Both the position numbers and the translations under genes were made by a program. Positions 8,582 to 16,967 of a DNA stretch of 64,000 nt are shown in pieces (position 1 is the first letter of the stretch; every line of letters begins with the position of its first letter). Source of the DNA: Corallococcus sp. EGB (GTDB lineage Bacteria; Myxococcota; Myxococcia; Myxococcales; Myxococcaceae); assembly GCF_019968905.1 (NCBI RefSeq), contig NZ_CP079946.1, positions 9,367,172-9,431,171 on the forward strand, given 5' to 3'. The notes beneath the pieces were generated by a model, which was not told where the DNA came from, searched no databases, and saw nothing but the letters and a program-made list of their open reading frames with translations.

Positions 8582-8996
8582 CACGCCACCTCCTGGCGCC
8601 GAGGATGGCACCGCCCTGCGCGAACATCCACGCCAGCTCCAGCACGAGGAACCCTACGACCACCCGTGTGGCCCCCTGCGTGAGTGCCCACGCCATCCAC
8701 GTGGAGAACAGCGCCCTGCCCGCCGTATCGATGGCGCCGTTGAACGCGGTGGGATGGACGAGCCGCACCACGGACCACAGCGTCACGATGGTGCCGAAGA
8801 GGGCCACGAAGAACAGGTGCGTGAACGTGAACGCGGGCAGCGGCTCACCGCCCAGGCCCAGTGTGTGGTGCGCGGAGCGGATGCCCTCGAGCACCGCCTC
8901 GGCGGTCCACGGCGTGGCGAAGGGGGCGGTGACGACGAGGTCATACAGCGCGCTGGCGAGGACGACCCGGCGAAGCAGGGAGGGTTCAGGGTTCAT
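8556..8996 (-). CDS. Integral membrane protein of unknown function (MerR partner)
   Basis: 146-aa protein with about four hydrophobic helices and the motif TAPFATPWTAEAVLEG. I do not recognise a named family. It is the first gene after the MerR-type promoter and overlaps the regulator gene, so it is the likely effector of whatever signal the regulator senses. A shorter paralogue lies immediately upstream (9045-9347); the two match through the first 70 residues and again at the C-terminal helix. The ATG at 8996 lies about 8 nt after the -10 element, which would make the mRNA almost leaderless. Confidence 0.65.
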   Translation of the reverse strand: MNPEPSLLRRVVLASALYDLVVTAPFATPWTAEAVLEGIRSAHHTLGLGGEPLPAFTFTHLFFVALFGTIVTLWSVVRLVHPTAFNGAIDTAGRALFSTWMAWALTQGATRVVVGFLVLELAWMFAQGGAILGARRWRDGIPATAR

Positions 8997-9004
8997 GCGA
9001 AGGA

Positions 9005-9035
9005 CGCTAACCCCTGCACCTTGGTGCAGAGGCAA
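9005..9035 (-). promoter_or_regulatory. MerR-type promoter/operator
   Basis: Read on the minus strand: -35 TTGCCT (9030-9035), a 19-bp spacer carrying the perfect inverted repeat CTGCACC-AA-GGTGCAG (9014-9029), and -10 TTAGCG (9005-9010). An over-long 19-bp spacer with a central dyad is the hallmark of promoters that MerR proteins twist into activity. It drives the membrane-protein/merR pair. Confidence 0.75.
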
Positions 9036-9044
9036 GTCCCCCGT

Positions 9045-9347
9045 TCAGGTCCCGAGCGCGGCAGCCGCTTCGCGCCGCCGTGCGCCGAGCAGGAGCGCGC
9101 CCTGCACGAGCATGCCCGCAGCCTCCAGCGCCCAGCTGACGGCCATCACTCCGAAGAGGGCGACGAGGAACAGGTGCATGGGCGTGAAGGGCGGCATGGC
9201 GTCACCGCTCGGCGCCAGGCCCTCGTGCACCCGGCGCAGGACGTCCAGCAGCGCCCCCGCCGTCCACGGTGTGGCGAACGGCAGCGTGACCCACAGGCCG
9301 TACACCGCGAAGCCACGGACGACGCGGTGAAGCAGGGAGGCGCTCAT
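9045..9347 (-). CDS. Shortened paralogue of the MerR-linked membrane protein
   Basis: 100-aa membrane protein. It matches the 146-aa neighbour at SLLHRVV, VTLPFATPWTAGALL, MHLFLVALFG and the C-terminal QGALLLGARR, but lacks the internal block of about 45 residues (roughly 70-115 of the neighbour), i.e. one or two helices. It starts 7 bp after the epsH stop on the same strand, so it is probably co-transcribed with epsH and not with merR. It may be a functional half-size version or a decaying duplicate. Confidence 0.6.
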   Translation of the reverse strand: MSASLLHRVVRGFAVYGLWVTLPFATPWTAGALLDVLRRVHEGLAPSGDAMPPFTPMHLFLVALFGVMAVSWALEAAGMLVQGALLLGARRREAAAALGT

Positions 9348-9354
9348 CCCGGCT

Positions 9355-10665
9355 TCAGTCCGCCAGCGGCATGCCGAAGTCCGGCTGGCCTCGCTCGCCG
9401 GAAACCCAGCGGTACACCTCCAGCACCTGCTCCGCCTTCGCCTTCCACGTGAAGTGCTTGAAGATGCGCGTGCGCGCGCGCTCTCCCATGGGGCCAATCA
9501 CGGACGGATCCGCGACCAGCCTCTCCAGGACTCCGCGCACCCGCTCCACGATCTCCTGCGGCGAGCCCATGGGGATGGCGAAGCCCGTGGACGGACTGAC
9601 GATTTCACCCGGACCGCCGTAGTCCATCACGATGGGCACCAGCCCCAGCGCCATCGCCTCCGCCACCACCGCGCCGCCGAACTCGCGCACGCTCGGGAAG
9701 CCGAAGATGTGGTTCTTCGACAGGCGGCCCTGCAGCTCCTGGTGCTTCACCCAGCCCGCGAACGTCACGCCGCCCTCAAGCCCGCCTTGGGCCACCTGCG
9801 CGCGCAGGTTCTGCATCTCCGCGCCGTCGCCGATGAGCTCCACCTGCACCTTGCCCTCGCGCACCAGCGGCGCCGCCGCGTCGATGAGCATCGCCATGCC
9901 CTTGTACGGCACGAAGCGCCCCACGAACGCCACGCGCAGCGGCTCGCCGGGCTTCGGCGGCTCCGCCTTCGCGGATCCGAAGCGCCGCACGTCGATGGCG
10001 TTCTCCGGGATGTAGACCACCTTGTCCTGGTACTCCTGCGCCAGCTGCGCGCGCGTCGCCCGCGAGCCCATCATCAGCGCCGCCGCGTTCTGCCGCGTCG
10101 ACTTGTAGAAGGGCATCAGCTTGTAGACGTCCCGGACGTAGCTCAGCCACTCGCGCTCGCGCAGGCGCGCGTCCCCGAAGCCCTTGGGCCACGGCAGGCC
10201 GCCGTTCATGGGGCCCATGATGAAGGGCACCCCCGCGTCCGCGCACCGCGCCGCCAACGTGCTGGGGGTCGTGGGGCTGATGGGCGTGTAGCGGTGCACC
10301 ACGTCGAACTCCTTCGCGCGGATGCGGTCCCCGAAGCGCCGCCAGAGCAGTTCCTCGAAGTAGTAGTACGGCAGCACGCTCAGCGCCGTCGCCGTCGTCC
10401 AGCCGACGCCCGCCTTGCCGCGCAGCACCTCGCCCACCTTCTCCAGCGGGCGCTCCACCGGCGTGGAGTCCAACGCCGTGAAGTCCTTCCCCTCCACCAG
10501 CCCCTGCTTGAGGATGTTCTCGCGGTTGCGCACCTGGGTGACCAGATGCACGTCCGCCACCTCTGCGAGCGCTCGGGCCAGGGACCAGCCTTCCAGGGGG
10601 ACGCTCACCCAGTCTGGGTTGCACAGCTCAGCAATCAGGAGGACGCGGGGTCGGGTGCCAGCCAT
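9355..10665 (-). CDS. epsH: GT4 family glycosyltransferase EpsH
   Basis: 436-aa GT-B glycosyltransferase for EPS repeat-unit assembly. The N-terminal Rossmann half starts VLLIAELCNPDW. The C-terminal half has the nucleotide-sugar site VAFVGRFVPYKG and the EX7E signature (REFGGAVVAEAM). No membrane segment is seen, so it should act in the cytoplasm on the membrane-bound lipid intermediate. It is divergent from wzy across a 56-bp gap that must hold both promoters. The name comes from synteny with M. xanthus, where epsH lies beside the polymerase gene. Confidence 0.85.
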   Translation of the reverse strand: MAGTRPRVLLIAELCNPDWVSVPLEGWSLARALAEVADVHLVTQVRNRENILKQGLVEGKDFTALDSTPVERPLEKVGEVLRGKAGVGWTTATALSVLPYYYFEELLWRRFGDRIRAKEFDVVHRYTPISPTTPSTLAARCADAGVPFIMGPMNGGLPWPKGFGDARLREREWLSYVRDVYKLMPFYKSTRQNAAALMMGSRATRAQLAQEYQDKVVYIPENAIDVRRFGSAKAEPPKPGEPLRVAFVGRFVPYKGMAMLIDAAAPLVREGKVQVELIGDGAEMQNLRAQVAQGGLEGGVTFAGWVKHQELQGRLSKNHIFGFPSVREFGGAVVAEAMALGLVPIVMDYGGPGEIVSPSTGFAIPMGSPQEIVERVRGVLERLVADPSVIGPMGERARTRIFKHFTWKAKAEQVLEVYRWVSGERGQPDFGMPLAD

Positions 10666-10721
10666 ACGCCTTCCGCATCTATCCCAAGCCGGGCCCGGGA
10701 TATAGCCTCCCCCTCGCTCGA

Positions 10722-12287
10722 ATGGCCTTCAAACCCTCGCTCGCCGCCTGGCTCCAGTACATCGTCATGGTCGTGGGCCTGGGCGCCGTCACCCTCGGTG
10801 CGGCGGCCGTGGGTAACGGTGACCCCATTGTCACGATGGCGCCGGTGCTGGCGTTCACCGTGGTGTGGGTCATCCTGAAGCTGCCGCTGCGCTACTTCGC
10901 GCTGGCGGTGCTCTACCTGGTGCTGGCGGCGGACTACACGCCCGAGCGACCCCAGTCGATGTTCTGGCCCTCGCCGATGTTCCCCTTCGGCAAGCTGCTC
11001 TTCACCCAGATGCACGAGCTGGTGGGCATTGGCGCGCTGCGGTTCCCGCTGGTGGACGGGCTCATCATCTTCGCCATTGGCCTGGGCATCTACCGGCGGG
11101 CCACGAAGTCGACCATTGATCCGCCGGTGGTGCCCATCCCCCGGCCGCTGGTGGTGACGCTGACGATGTCCTTCATGGCCATCATGTGGATGGAGGTGTG
11201 GGGCATCGCGCGGGGCGGGGACATCAAGAACTCGCTGTGGCAGTGGCACCAGGCCGCGGTGCTCCCGCTGGTGGGGATGATGTATCACTACAGCCTGCGC
11301 GGGCCGCAGGACTGGCCCGCGGTGGCGAAGACCATCACCGCGGCGGCGCTCACCAAGTCCGCGGTGAGCACCTACTTCGCGCTCGTCATCGTCCCCGCGC
11401 AGGGGCTGGAGGTGGAGTACACCACCTGCCACTCGGACTCGATGACGTTCATCTTCGCCATCACCGTGTGCATCGCGCGGTGGCTGGAGCGGCCCAAGTC
11501 CGGTCACGCCATCCGGGGCATCCTGATCATCCTCCTGGTGTTCATCGGGATGTTCTTCAACGATCGCCGGCTCGCGTACGTGAGCCTCGTGGGCGGGCTG
11601 GCGGCGGCGTACCTGTTCAACCCGTGGACGCCGCTGAAGAAGCTCGTCACGCGCGCGCTCATCGCGTGTTCGCCGCTCCTGGTCGTGTACATGCTGGTGG
11701 GGTGGGGCTCCAGCAGCAGCGTGTTCAAGCCGGTGCAGACCTTCCGCTCCATCATCGAGGGCCAGCACGCCGAAGGAGAGCTGGACTACCGCGACATCGA
11801 GAACCTCAACCTCATCGCGACGTGGGCGACCAACCCCGTGTTCGGCACGGGCTACGGGCACGAGTTCCTGGAGCCCTACCCGCTCCCCAACATCGCGTTC
11901 GTGTTCCCGACATACCGGTTCCACCCGCACGACTCGCTGTTGGGCCTGTTGGCCTTCGGAGGGTGGTTCGGCTACACGATGGTGTGGATGTACCTGGTCG
12001 TGACGGTGTACCTGGCGGCGCGCTCGTACCACCGGGCGCACGCGGCGGAGCACCGCACGGCGTGCCTGGTCATCGTGGGCGTCATCGCGTCGTACCTGAA
12101 CCAGGTGTTCGGCGACATGGGCATCATCTCGTACATCTGCACGTTCGAGGTGGCCGTGGCGTCGGTGCTCGCGGGCAAGCTGGCCATGGTCACCGGCGCG
12201 TGGCCGTGGCCGCAGCGCGAGAAGGTGCTGGGCCTGACGCGCGCGGCACCGGAAGAGGTGCCGCCCTCGAGCGCCACGCCGGCCTAA
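10722..12287 (+). CDS. wzy: Wzy-type exopolysaccharide polymerase (O-antigen ligase fold)
   Basis: 521-aa membrane protein with about 11-13 helices. A large periplasmic loop (about 335-400) contains NLNLIATWATNPVFGTGYGHEF and ends FHPHDSLLGLLAFGGW. This loop with conserved Arg/His is typical of the Wzy_C/O-antigen-ligase superfamily. It should polymerise flipped repeat units in the periplasm with EpsV controlling length. Its stop overlaps by 4 bp the stop of the convergent lipoprotein gene. Confidence 0.82.
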   Translation: MAFKPSLAAWLQYIVMVVGLGAVTLGAAAVGNGDPIVTMAPVLAFTVVWVILKLPLRYFALAVLYLVLAADYTPERPQSMFWPSPMFPFGKLLFTQMHELVGIGALRFPLVDGLIIFAIGLGIYRRATKSTIDPPVVPIPRPLVVTLTMSFMAIMWMEVWGIARGGDIKNSLWQWHQAAVLPLVGMMYHYSLRGPQDWPAVAKTITAAALTKSAVSTYFALVIVPAQGLEVEYTTCHSDSMTFIFAITVCIARWLERPKSGHAIRGILIILLVFIGMFFNDRRLAYVSLVGGLAAAYLFNPWTPLKKLVTRALIACSPLLVVYMLVGWGSSSSVFKPVQTFRSIIEGQHAEGELDYRDIENLNLIATWATNPVFGTGYGHEFLEPYPLPNIAFVFPTYRFHPHDSLLGLLAFGGWFGYTMVWMYLVVTVYLAARSYHRAHAAEHRTACLVIVGVIASYLNQVFGDMGIISYICTFEVAVASVLAGKLAMVTGAWPWPQREKVLGLTRAAPEEVPPSSATPA

Positions 12288-12739
12288 CGCTGGACGGAGA
12301 GGATGCGCCACTGGCGCGTGTCGATGGCGTACGTGGCGCTCGCGTCCGTCACGGGGCCCTCGGAGTTGCACGCGTCCTGCCGGGGCACGAAGCGCACGAA
12401 CATCACGCCCTCCGGGCCGGGCGCCGTCCACACGTCGAAGGAGTCCCGCCGGTAGAGGCACAGCTCGTCCGCGGTCGCGTTCTTGTGGGGCTTCAGGTCC
12501 AGCGGGCGGAAGTCATCCATCGCCAACTGCGTCGCGGCCGCGACCGCGGCGGGCGTCCGCGTCCTGCCTTCCGCGGGCAGGTCCAGCGGGAACTGGAAGC
12601 CGGCCGCTTCCTCCGGAGGCGCATGCGGGGGCCGTATCGGCCGCGTGAACAGCGCGCAGCCGCAGAGGGGCAACGCCAGCAGCGCCGCGAGCCCACGCGT
12701 CACGAACACCCGCCGCAATGACGAACCCTGGCGCCGCAT
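12284..12739 (-). CDS. Small lipoprotein of unknown function
   Basis: 151-aa protein with a basic N-terminus, a hydrophobic stretch (GLAALLALPL) and the lipobox LCGC, so probably an outer-membrane or inner-membrane lipoprotein. The mature part has no family I recognise; it includes FDVWTAPGPEGVMFVRF. It begins directly after the stop of the JAMM-motif lipoprotein gene (no intergenic base), indicating an operon and perhaps a joint function. Confidence 0.6.
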   Translation of the reverse strand: MRRQGSSLRRVFVTRGLAALLALPLCGCALFTRPIRPPHAPPEEAAGFQFPLDLPAEGRTRTPAAVAAATQLAMDDFRPLDLKPHKNATADELCLYRRDSFDVWTAPGPEGVMFVRFVPRQDACNSEGPVTDASATYAIDTRQWRILSVQR

Positions 12740-13375
12740 CTATTCCTCCACGGGCGTGATGAAGCCCGTGTCCTTGTCCGCTTCATGGATGTACCCGATG
12801 AGCTTCCACGCTTTGCCCTGCCGCAAGTAGACCTCTCCCGGACGGTGCTCGCCCTTGTAGGGGACCAGCTTCGTCACGGTGCATCCTGAATCAAATTGGA
12901 CCCGCAAGGTCCAACGTTGTGACTGACTCCAGCGGTCCTCCTGTGACATTCCCGACGGGAACCAGGGGTGGCTGTGGAAGTCCGCCAGCGTGGACGGCAG
13001 GCCCCGGTCGTCCTTCACCACGCTGGGCACGCTGCAGCTCTTGCGGTGCAGGTCCGCGCCCACCAGCGTCGTGCGCCCCAGCGGCGAGGGCCAGCTCGCG
13101 TAGTACTCCCCGCCGCCCAGCGAATAGATGAGCCCGCAGTACTCCTGGCCGTAGTCCCGCTCCCGGGCCCGGTCCAGCGCCATCACCGCCGGACAGAGCT
13201 GGTCGATGACCTCGTCCACGTCCCTGGAGGGATGCACGGCGGGCCAGGGCCCCTTGACCCAGACCCTCGCGCCCTTCTGGCCGAAGAGGGTTTCCCTGCC
13301 GCTCTGGAAGTAGGACGTGCCAGCGCAGCCCACCAGCAGCGCCACGCCCACGCTCCATGCATTCCGTCCGCGCAT
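12740..13375 (-). CDS. Lipoprotein with a complete JAMM/MPN+ metallopeptidase signature
   Basis: 211-aa lipoprotein (lipobox LVGC, residues 14-17). The mature part shows all elements of the JAMM zinc-peptidase site: a Glu in QEYCGLIY (about residue 78) and HSHPWFPSGMSQED (about 133-146), which is exactly H-x-H-x7-S-x2-D. The Glu strand E-x-C-G-L resembles prokaryotic JAB proteins. JAMM proteins cleave isopeptide or peptide bonds next to Gly or Cys; a surface-anchored one would act on an envelope target. It is followed with no gap by another lipoprotein gene. The family reading is from motifs only. Confidence 0.6.
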   Translation of the reverse strand: MRGRNAWSVGVALLVGCAGTSYFQSGRETLFGQKGARVWVKGPWPAVHPSRDVDEVIDQLCPAVMALDRARERDYGQEYCGLIYSLGGGEYYASWPSPLGRTTLVGADLHRKSCSVPSVVKDDRGLPSTLADFHSHPWFPSGMSQEDRWSQSQRWTLRVQFDSGCTVTKLVPYKGEHRPGEVYLRQGKAWKLIGYIHEADKDTGFITPVEE

Positions 13376-13452
13376 TCCGTCTCACCGCTCCCATCCAGGG
13401 GAACAGCGAAAACGAATAGCACAGCCTAAACAACAAAACCAGAAATCAAGGC

Positions 13453-14499
13453 CTACCCTGTCCTGGCGCGCAGCTCGGCGGCCTCGGCGGCGGCGGCGGT
13501 CAGGTGCTCCAGCTCCAGGTCGATGTGCTTCGCCTGGGGGATGGCGCGGCGGACCTCCGCCTCAATCGCGTCAATCTCCTCGCTCAGGGTCCGGATGACG
13601 TGGCGGGCCGCGTCGGTCAGGGCTCGCTCGCGCTCCGGTCCGGGCGGAGGCAGCCCCTGCGCGGGCAGGGCCTCCGCCAGCCGGGCCGCGACGAAGGACT
13701 CGCTGAAGCGCAGCTCCGCCTTGAACTGGTAGACCTCCGGGGTGAGCTGCCGCGTCTTCACGTCGTGCAGGTCCGCCAGGCTGGGGCGCGCTCGCAGCAT
13801 GTCCTCGAAGCGCTGCTCCACGTCCGCCGGCACGGAGCGGCCCAGCAGCAGCTCCCGGTTCTCCACCATCAGGTAGAGGGCGATGAGCCCCAAGAGCACG
13901 CCCACCGTGATGGACGCCGCCGCGTCCCACAGCGGGTTGCCCGTCACGTGCGCCAGCGCGATGCCCGCCGTCGCCAGCAGCAGGCCCAGCACCGCCGCGC
14001 CGTCCTCCAACAGGATGGCCACCGACGCGGGGTCCGCTTTCGTCCTCACGAAGCGGAAGAAGGGCTCGCCCGCCGCCTGCTGGAGCAGCCCCCGCACCGC
14101 GAACAGCAGCACGCCGCCCTCGATGAGGAACGACAGCCCCAGCACCGCGAACGTCACCGCGCCCGTCTCCGCCATGTGCGGATGCAGGAGCGACTGGACC
14201 CCGTGGTAGACCGTCACCCCGCAGCCCACGAAGAAGATGCCGGACGCGGACAGGATGCCGAAGATGAAGCGCTCGCCGCCGTAGCCATACGGGTGCGAGT
14301 CGTCCTCCACGCGCGCCGCGCGCTTCAACCCCAGGAACAACAACACCTGGTTGCCCGTGTCCGCCGCCGAGTGGATCGCCTCCGACAACATCGCCCCCGA
14401 CCCCGACAGGAAGAAGGCGATGAACTTGATGAGCGTGACCAGCACGTTGCCGGACAGCGCGGCGATGACGGCCTTCAACGACGAAGCGGGAGCGGACAT
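13453..14499 (-). CDS. Cation diffusion facilitator (SLC30A9/ZnT9-like)
   Basis: 348-aa CDF transporter exporting Zn2+ or a similar divalent metal by proton exchange. Six helices are visible. The N-terminal LSEAIHSAADTGNQ carries the HSxxD site; SHPYGYGGERF and the ILLEDGAAVLG helix are typical of the ZnT9 branch. A cytoplasmic C-terminal domain (about 215-300) ends in an extra helical tail rich in Glu/Ala. It is divergent from the MscS gene and lies 77 bp before the JAMM lipoprotein gene on the same strand. No link to EPS is evident. Confidence 0.88.
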   Translation of the reverse strand: MSAPASSLKAVIAALSGNVLVTLIKFIAFFLSGSGAMLSEAIHSAADTGNQVLLFLGLKRAARVEDDSHPYGYGGERFIFGILSASGIFFVGCGVTVYHGVQSLLHPHMAETGAVTFAVLGLSFLIEGGVLLFAVRGLLQQAAGEPFFRFVRTKADPASVAILLEDGAAVLGLLLATAGIALAHVTGNPLWDAAASITVGVLLGLIALYLMVENRELLLGRSVPADVEQRFEDMLRARPSLADLHDVKTRQLTPEVYQFKAELRFSESFVAARLAEALPAQGLPPPGPERERALTDAARHVIRTLSEEIDAIEAEVRRAIPQAKHIDLELEHLTAAAAEAAELRARTG

Positions 14500-14661
14500 G
14501 GGGGTGCGGAACCTACCATGACGCCATGACGCACCCGGACCGGCGCCTCACCGCCCGCCCGCACCGCGTCCGGCCCTTGGCGGTCTGCGTCATCCCCTCT
14601 GGACAGGCCGCTCCCAGGGTGATTGTTTGCCCTCAAATCATCTAGCGAGAGGGAGAGTGCC

Positions 14662-15933
14662 GTGCGCCGTTTCGTGCCGCCGTGGATGTGGGGGGTGTTG
14701 CTGCTGGGGCCCGCGGGGGCCTTCGCCGACGTGGGGGCACCGGAGCAGGGGGCGTCGCTGCTGGAGCTGCTGCCGCCGGTGTTCTTCATGCGCCCGTTGT
14801 GGGTGCTCCAGACGTGGCAGTGGCTGGGCCTGGCGGGGGTGCTGGTGGGGGCGTGGGCGATGGGGCGGCTGGTGGAGGCGGTGACGCTGCGCGTGGGCGC
14901 CCGGGCGGTGGGGCTGACGAAGTCCGGCTGGGATGACGAGCTGCTCGAGGCGGGACGGGGGAGCATCCGCTACGTGCTGGCGGGGATGCTGGTGGCGGCG
15001 GGCGTGCGGTTCCTGCGGATGCCGCCCGAGGCCGAGGCGGCGGTGGACCTGGGGGCGCGCTCGGTGATCATCGCGGCGGTGGCGCTGTTCGCGCTGCGCT
15101 TCCTCAGCCGGGCGGCCCGGTTCGTGGAGGAGCGGGTCGCGAAGTCGCCGGAGGGCGCGAACGTGGCGCGGGTGCGCGGGCTGCGCACGCAGCTGGCCAT
15201 CCTGCGGCGCGTGGTGGAGGTGGCGGTGGTGCTGGTGGCCGCGTCGCTCCTGCTCCTCCAGTTCGAGGCGGTGCGCAACGTGGGGGTGTCCCTGCTGGCG
15301 TCCGCGGGCATCGCGGGCCTGGCCATCGGGCTGGCCGCGCAGAAGTCGCTGTCCACGCTGCTCGCGGGCATCCAGCTGTCCATCACGCAGCCCATGCGCA
15401 TTGGCGACACGGTCATCATCGAGAACGAGTGGGGCTGGGTGGAGGAGATCACCCTCACCTACGTCGTCGTGAAGGTGTGGGACCTGCGCCGGCTGGTCAT
15501 CCCCATCACGCAGTTCCTGGAGAAGCCCTTCCAGAACTGGAGCAAGGTGTCGCCGGAGATATTGGGCACGGCGGAGCTCTACGTGGACTTCCGCACGGAC
15601 GTGCCGGCGGTGCGCGCGGAGCTCAAGCGCATCCTGGAGCAGGAGTCCAACGGGCTGTGGGACGGCAAGGTGCAGGGGCTCCAGGTGACGGACCTGAGCG
15701 AGCGCACCATGAAGCTGCGCGCCCTGGTGAGCGCGGCGGATTCGGGCAAGGCGTTCGACCTGCGCTGCCTGGTGCGGGAGAAGCTGGTGGCCTTCCTGCA
15801 GGCCCAGCCGCACGGGCTGCCGCTCTTGCGCGCGGAGGCCACGCCCCTGCCCTTCCCGGAGGAGAAGGCCGCGGGGCCGGCGCTGATGGCCGCGCGCATG
15901 GGCAACAACGCCCGGGTGGAACCGCAGCGCTGA
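14662..15933 (+). CDS. MscS family mechanosensitive channel
   Basis: 423-aa protein. A signal-like N-terminus is followed by four or five helices, the pore helix (SAGIAGLAIGLAAQKSLSTLLAG, about 215-240), then the MscS beta domain (PMRIGDTVIIENEWGWVEEI) and the C-terminal alpha/beta domain. It should release solutes on osmotic downshift. GTG 14662 is chosen because GAGGGA lies about 9 bp upstream; TTG 14623 is an in-frame alternative without a good ribosome site. The 162-bp gap to the divergent CDF gene holds both promoters. Confidence 0.87.
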   Translation: MRRFVPPWMWGVLLLGPAGAFADVGAPEQGASLLELLPPVFFMRPLWVLQTWQWLGLAGVLVGAWAMGRLVEAVTLRVGARAVGLTKSGWDDELLEAGRGSIRYVLAGMLVAAGVRFLRMPPEAEAAVDLGARSVIIAAVALFALRFLSRAARFVEERVAKSPEGANVARVRGLRTQLAILRRVVEVAVVLVAASLLLLQFEAVRNVGVSLLASAGIAGLAIGLAAQKSLSTLLAGIQLSITQPMRIGDTVIIENEWGWVEEITLTYVVVKVWDLRRLVIPITQFLEKPFQNWSKVSPEILGTAELYVDFRTDVPAVRAELKRILEQESNGLWDGKVQGLQVTDLSERTMKLRALVSAADSGKAFDLRCLVREKLVAFLQAQPHGLPLLRAEATPLPFPEEKAAGPALMAARMGNNARVEPQR

Positions 15934-15943
15934 GCCTCGGCCT

Positions 15944-16492
15944 TCAGTGCCACGCGCCCACGGAGAGCCGGCGCTCTTCCGCGATGGGCTGGAGCCGCTC
16001 GCGCAGCTGCTCGCGCACCTGGTGGAGCCACCAGCCCACCGTGCCCGTGGAGCGGCCCACCTGGGCCCCGATGCTCACGTAGGACCGGCCCTGCGCGCGC
16101 AGGTGGAACACCTCCCGCTGCTGCGGCGGCAGGCGCTCCACCGCCTCGCGCAGGTCCTTCTCGTGGATGAAGGTCCAGAGCTCGCCGCCTTCGCTCGTCT
16201 CCGGATCATCCGCGAGCACCGTCACCCACCCCGCGTTCACCGCCTTGCGCTGCTCCGCGCGGTGGTGACGCAAGAGGCTGATGGCCCGCGTGTTGATGAC
16301 CCGCCCCGTCCACGCCCGGAAGGCCTCCGGCCCCTGCAGGTGCAGCCGCTCCTTCCACGCCTCGTCCAGCGCGTGCTGCACCAGGTCCTCCGCGTCCGCC
16401 GCGTTCCCCAGGATGCGCTGGGCGTGCTTCAAGAGCCCTGAACGGAATTGGATGACCAGCGCCGCGAACGTCTGCATCTCTTTATCAGCCAT
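15944..16492 (-). CDS. ECF-type RNA polymerase sigma factor
   Basis: 182-aa sigma-70 family protein with region 2 (RILGNAADAEDLVQHALDEAW) and region 4 (LPPQQREVFHLRAQGRSYVS, then a helix-turn-helix). Region 3 is absent, as in ECF factors. No anti-sigma gene adjoins it: the next gene upstream is on the opposite strand 612 bp away, and the convergent neighbour is MscS. Its signal and targets are unknown. ATG 16492 follows GGAGCTCGGGGGG; the ATG at 16600 is unsupported by family similarity. Confidence 0.85.
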   Translation of the reverse strand: MADKEMQTFAALVIQFRSGLLKHAQRILGNAADAEDLVQHALDEAWKERLHLQGPEAFRAWTGRVINTRAISLLRHHRAEQRKAVNAGWVTVLADDPETSEGGELWTFIHEKDLREAVERLPPQQREVFHLRAQGRSYVSIGAQVGRSTGTVGWWLHQVREQLRERLQPIAEERRLSVGAWH

Positions 16493-16889
16493 GGAAGTGC
16501 CCCCCGAGCTCCGTTTCCGTGCAGGGCCATGATGGCAAAGGCTTTCAAACCGGGCAGACCAAATTATCCAGGAATTCCTCAGAGTGTCTGGAAATCCCAT
16601 CCCACCCAGTGATTTCCGCCCTCACCGTCACGATTGCATCCACTGTCTGTCTTTCGGATGTCCCTGGGGGGCAGGGATGGCGCGCTCCCAGACACCGTCG
16701 CGCGTGGACCTGTCCGAGTGGATCATTCCGCGTGAACCAGCGGGCACCTGCCCCGGAGGGTGATGGCCCCGCGGCGCCGGGTGAGCTCGCGGTCGTCACG
16801 GCGGCTCTGGACCTGCGCTGCCTGCGTTCCGGGGAGGGAACGCTCACCGTGACGGCGGGCGCCGCGAGCATCAAGGGAGGCCCGGAGCT

Positions 16890-16901
16890 GAAACATGTTT
16901 C
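16890..16901. promoter_or_regulatory. 12-bp perfect palindrome, candidate operator
   Basis: GAAACATGTTTC, flanked by CCCGG on the left (16881-16885) and CCGGG on the right (16903-16907), about 200 bp upstream of the plus-strand gene at 17105. AT-rich palindromes like this are rare in such GC-rich DNA. No regulator can be assigned. Confidence 0.35.
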
Positions 16902-16912
16902 ACCGGGAGCGT

Positions 16913-16967
16913 GGGGCAAAACGCCCCGCTGCCATCCGCATCCCGGCCGGATGGGGCAGAACGCCCC
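16913..16967. repeat. Duplicated 15-bp hairpin (GGGGCARAACGCCCC)
   Basis: Two near-identical hairpins, GGGGCAAAACGCCCC at 16913-16927 and GGGGCAGAACGCCCC at 16953-16967, have starts 40 bp apart. CATCCG...CGGATG arms lie between them. Each has a 5-bp GC stem and 5-nt loop. They could be twin RNA elements or protein sites. Confidence 0.4.
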
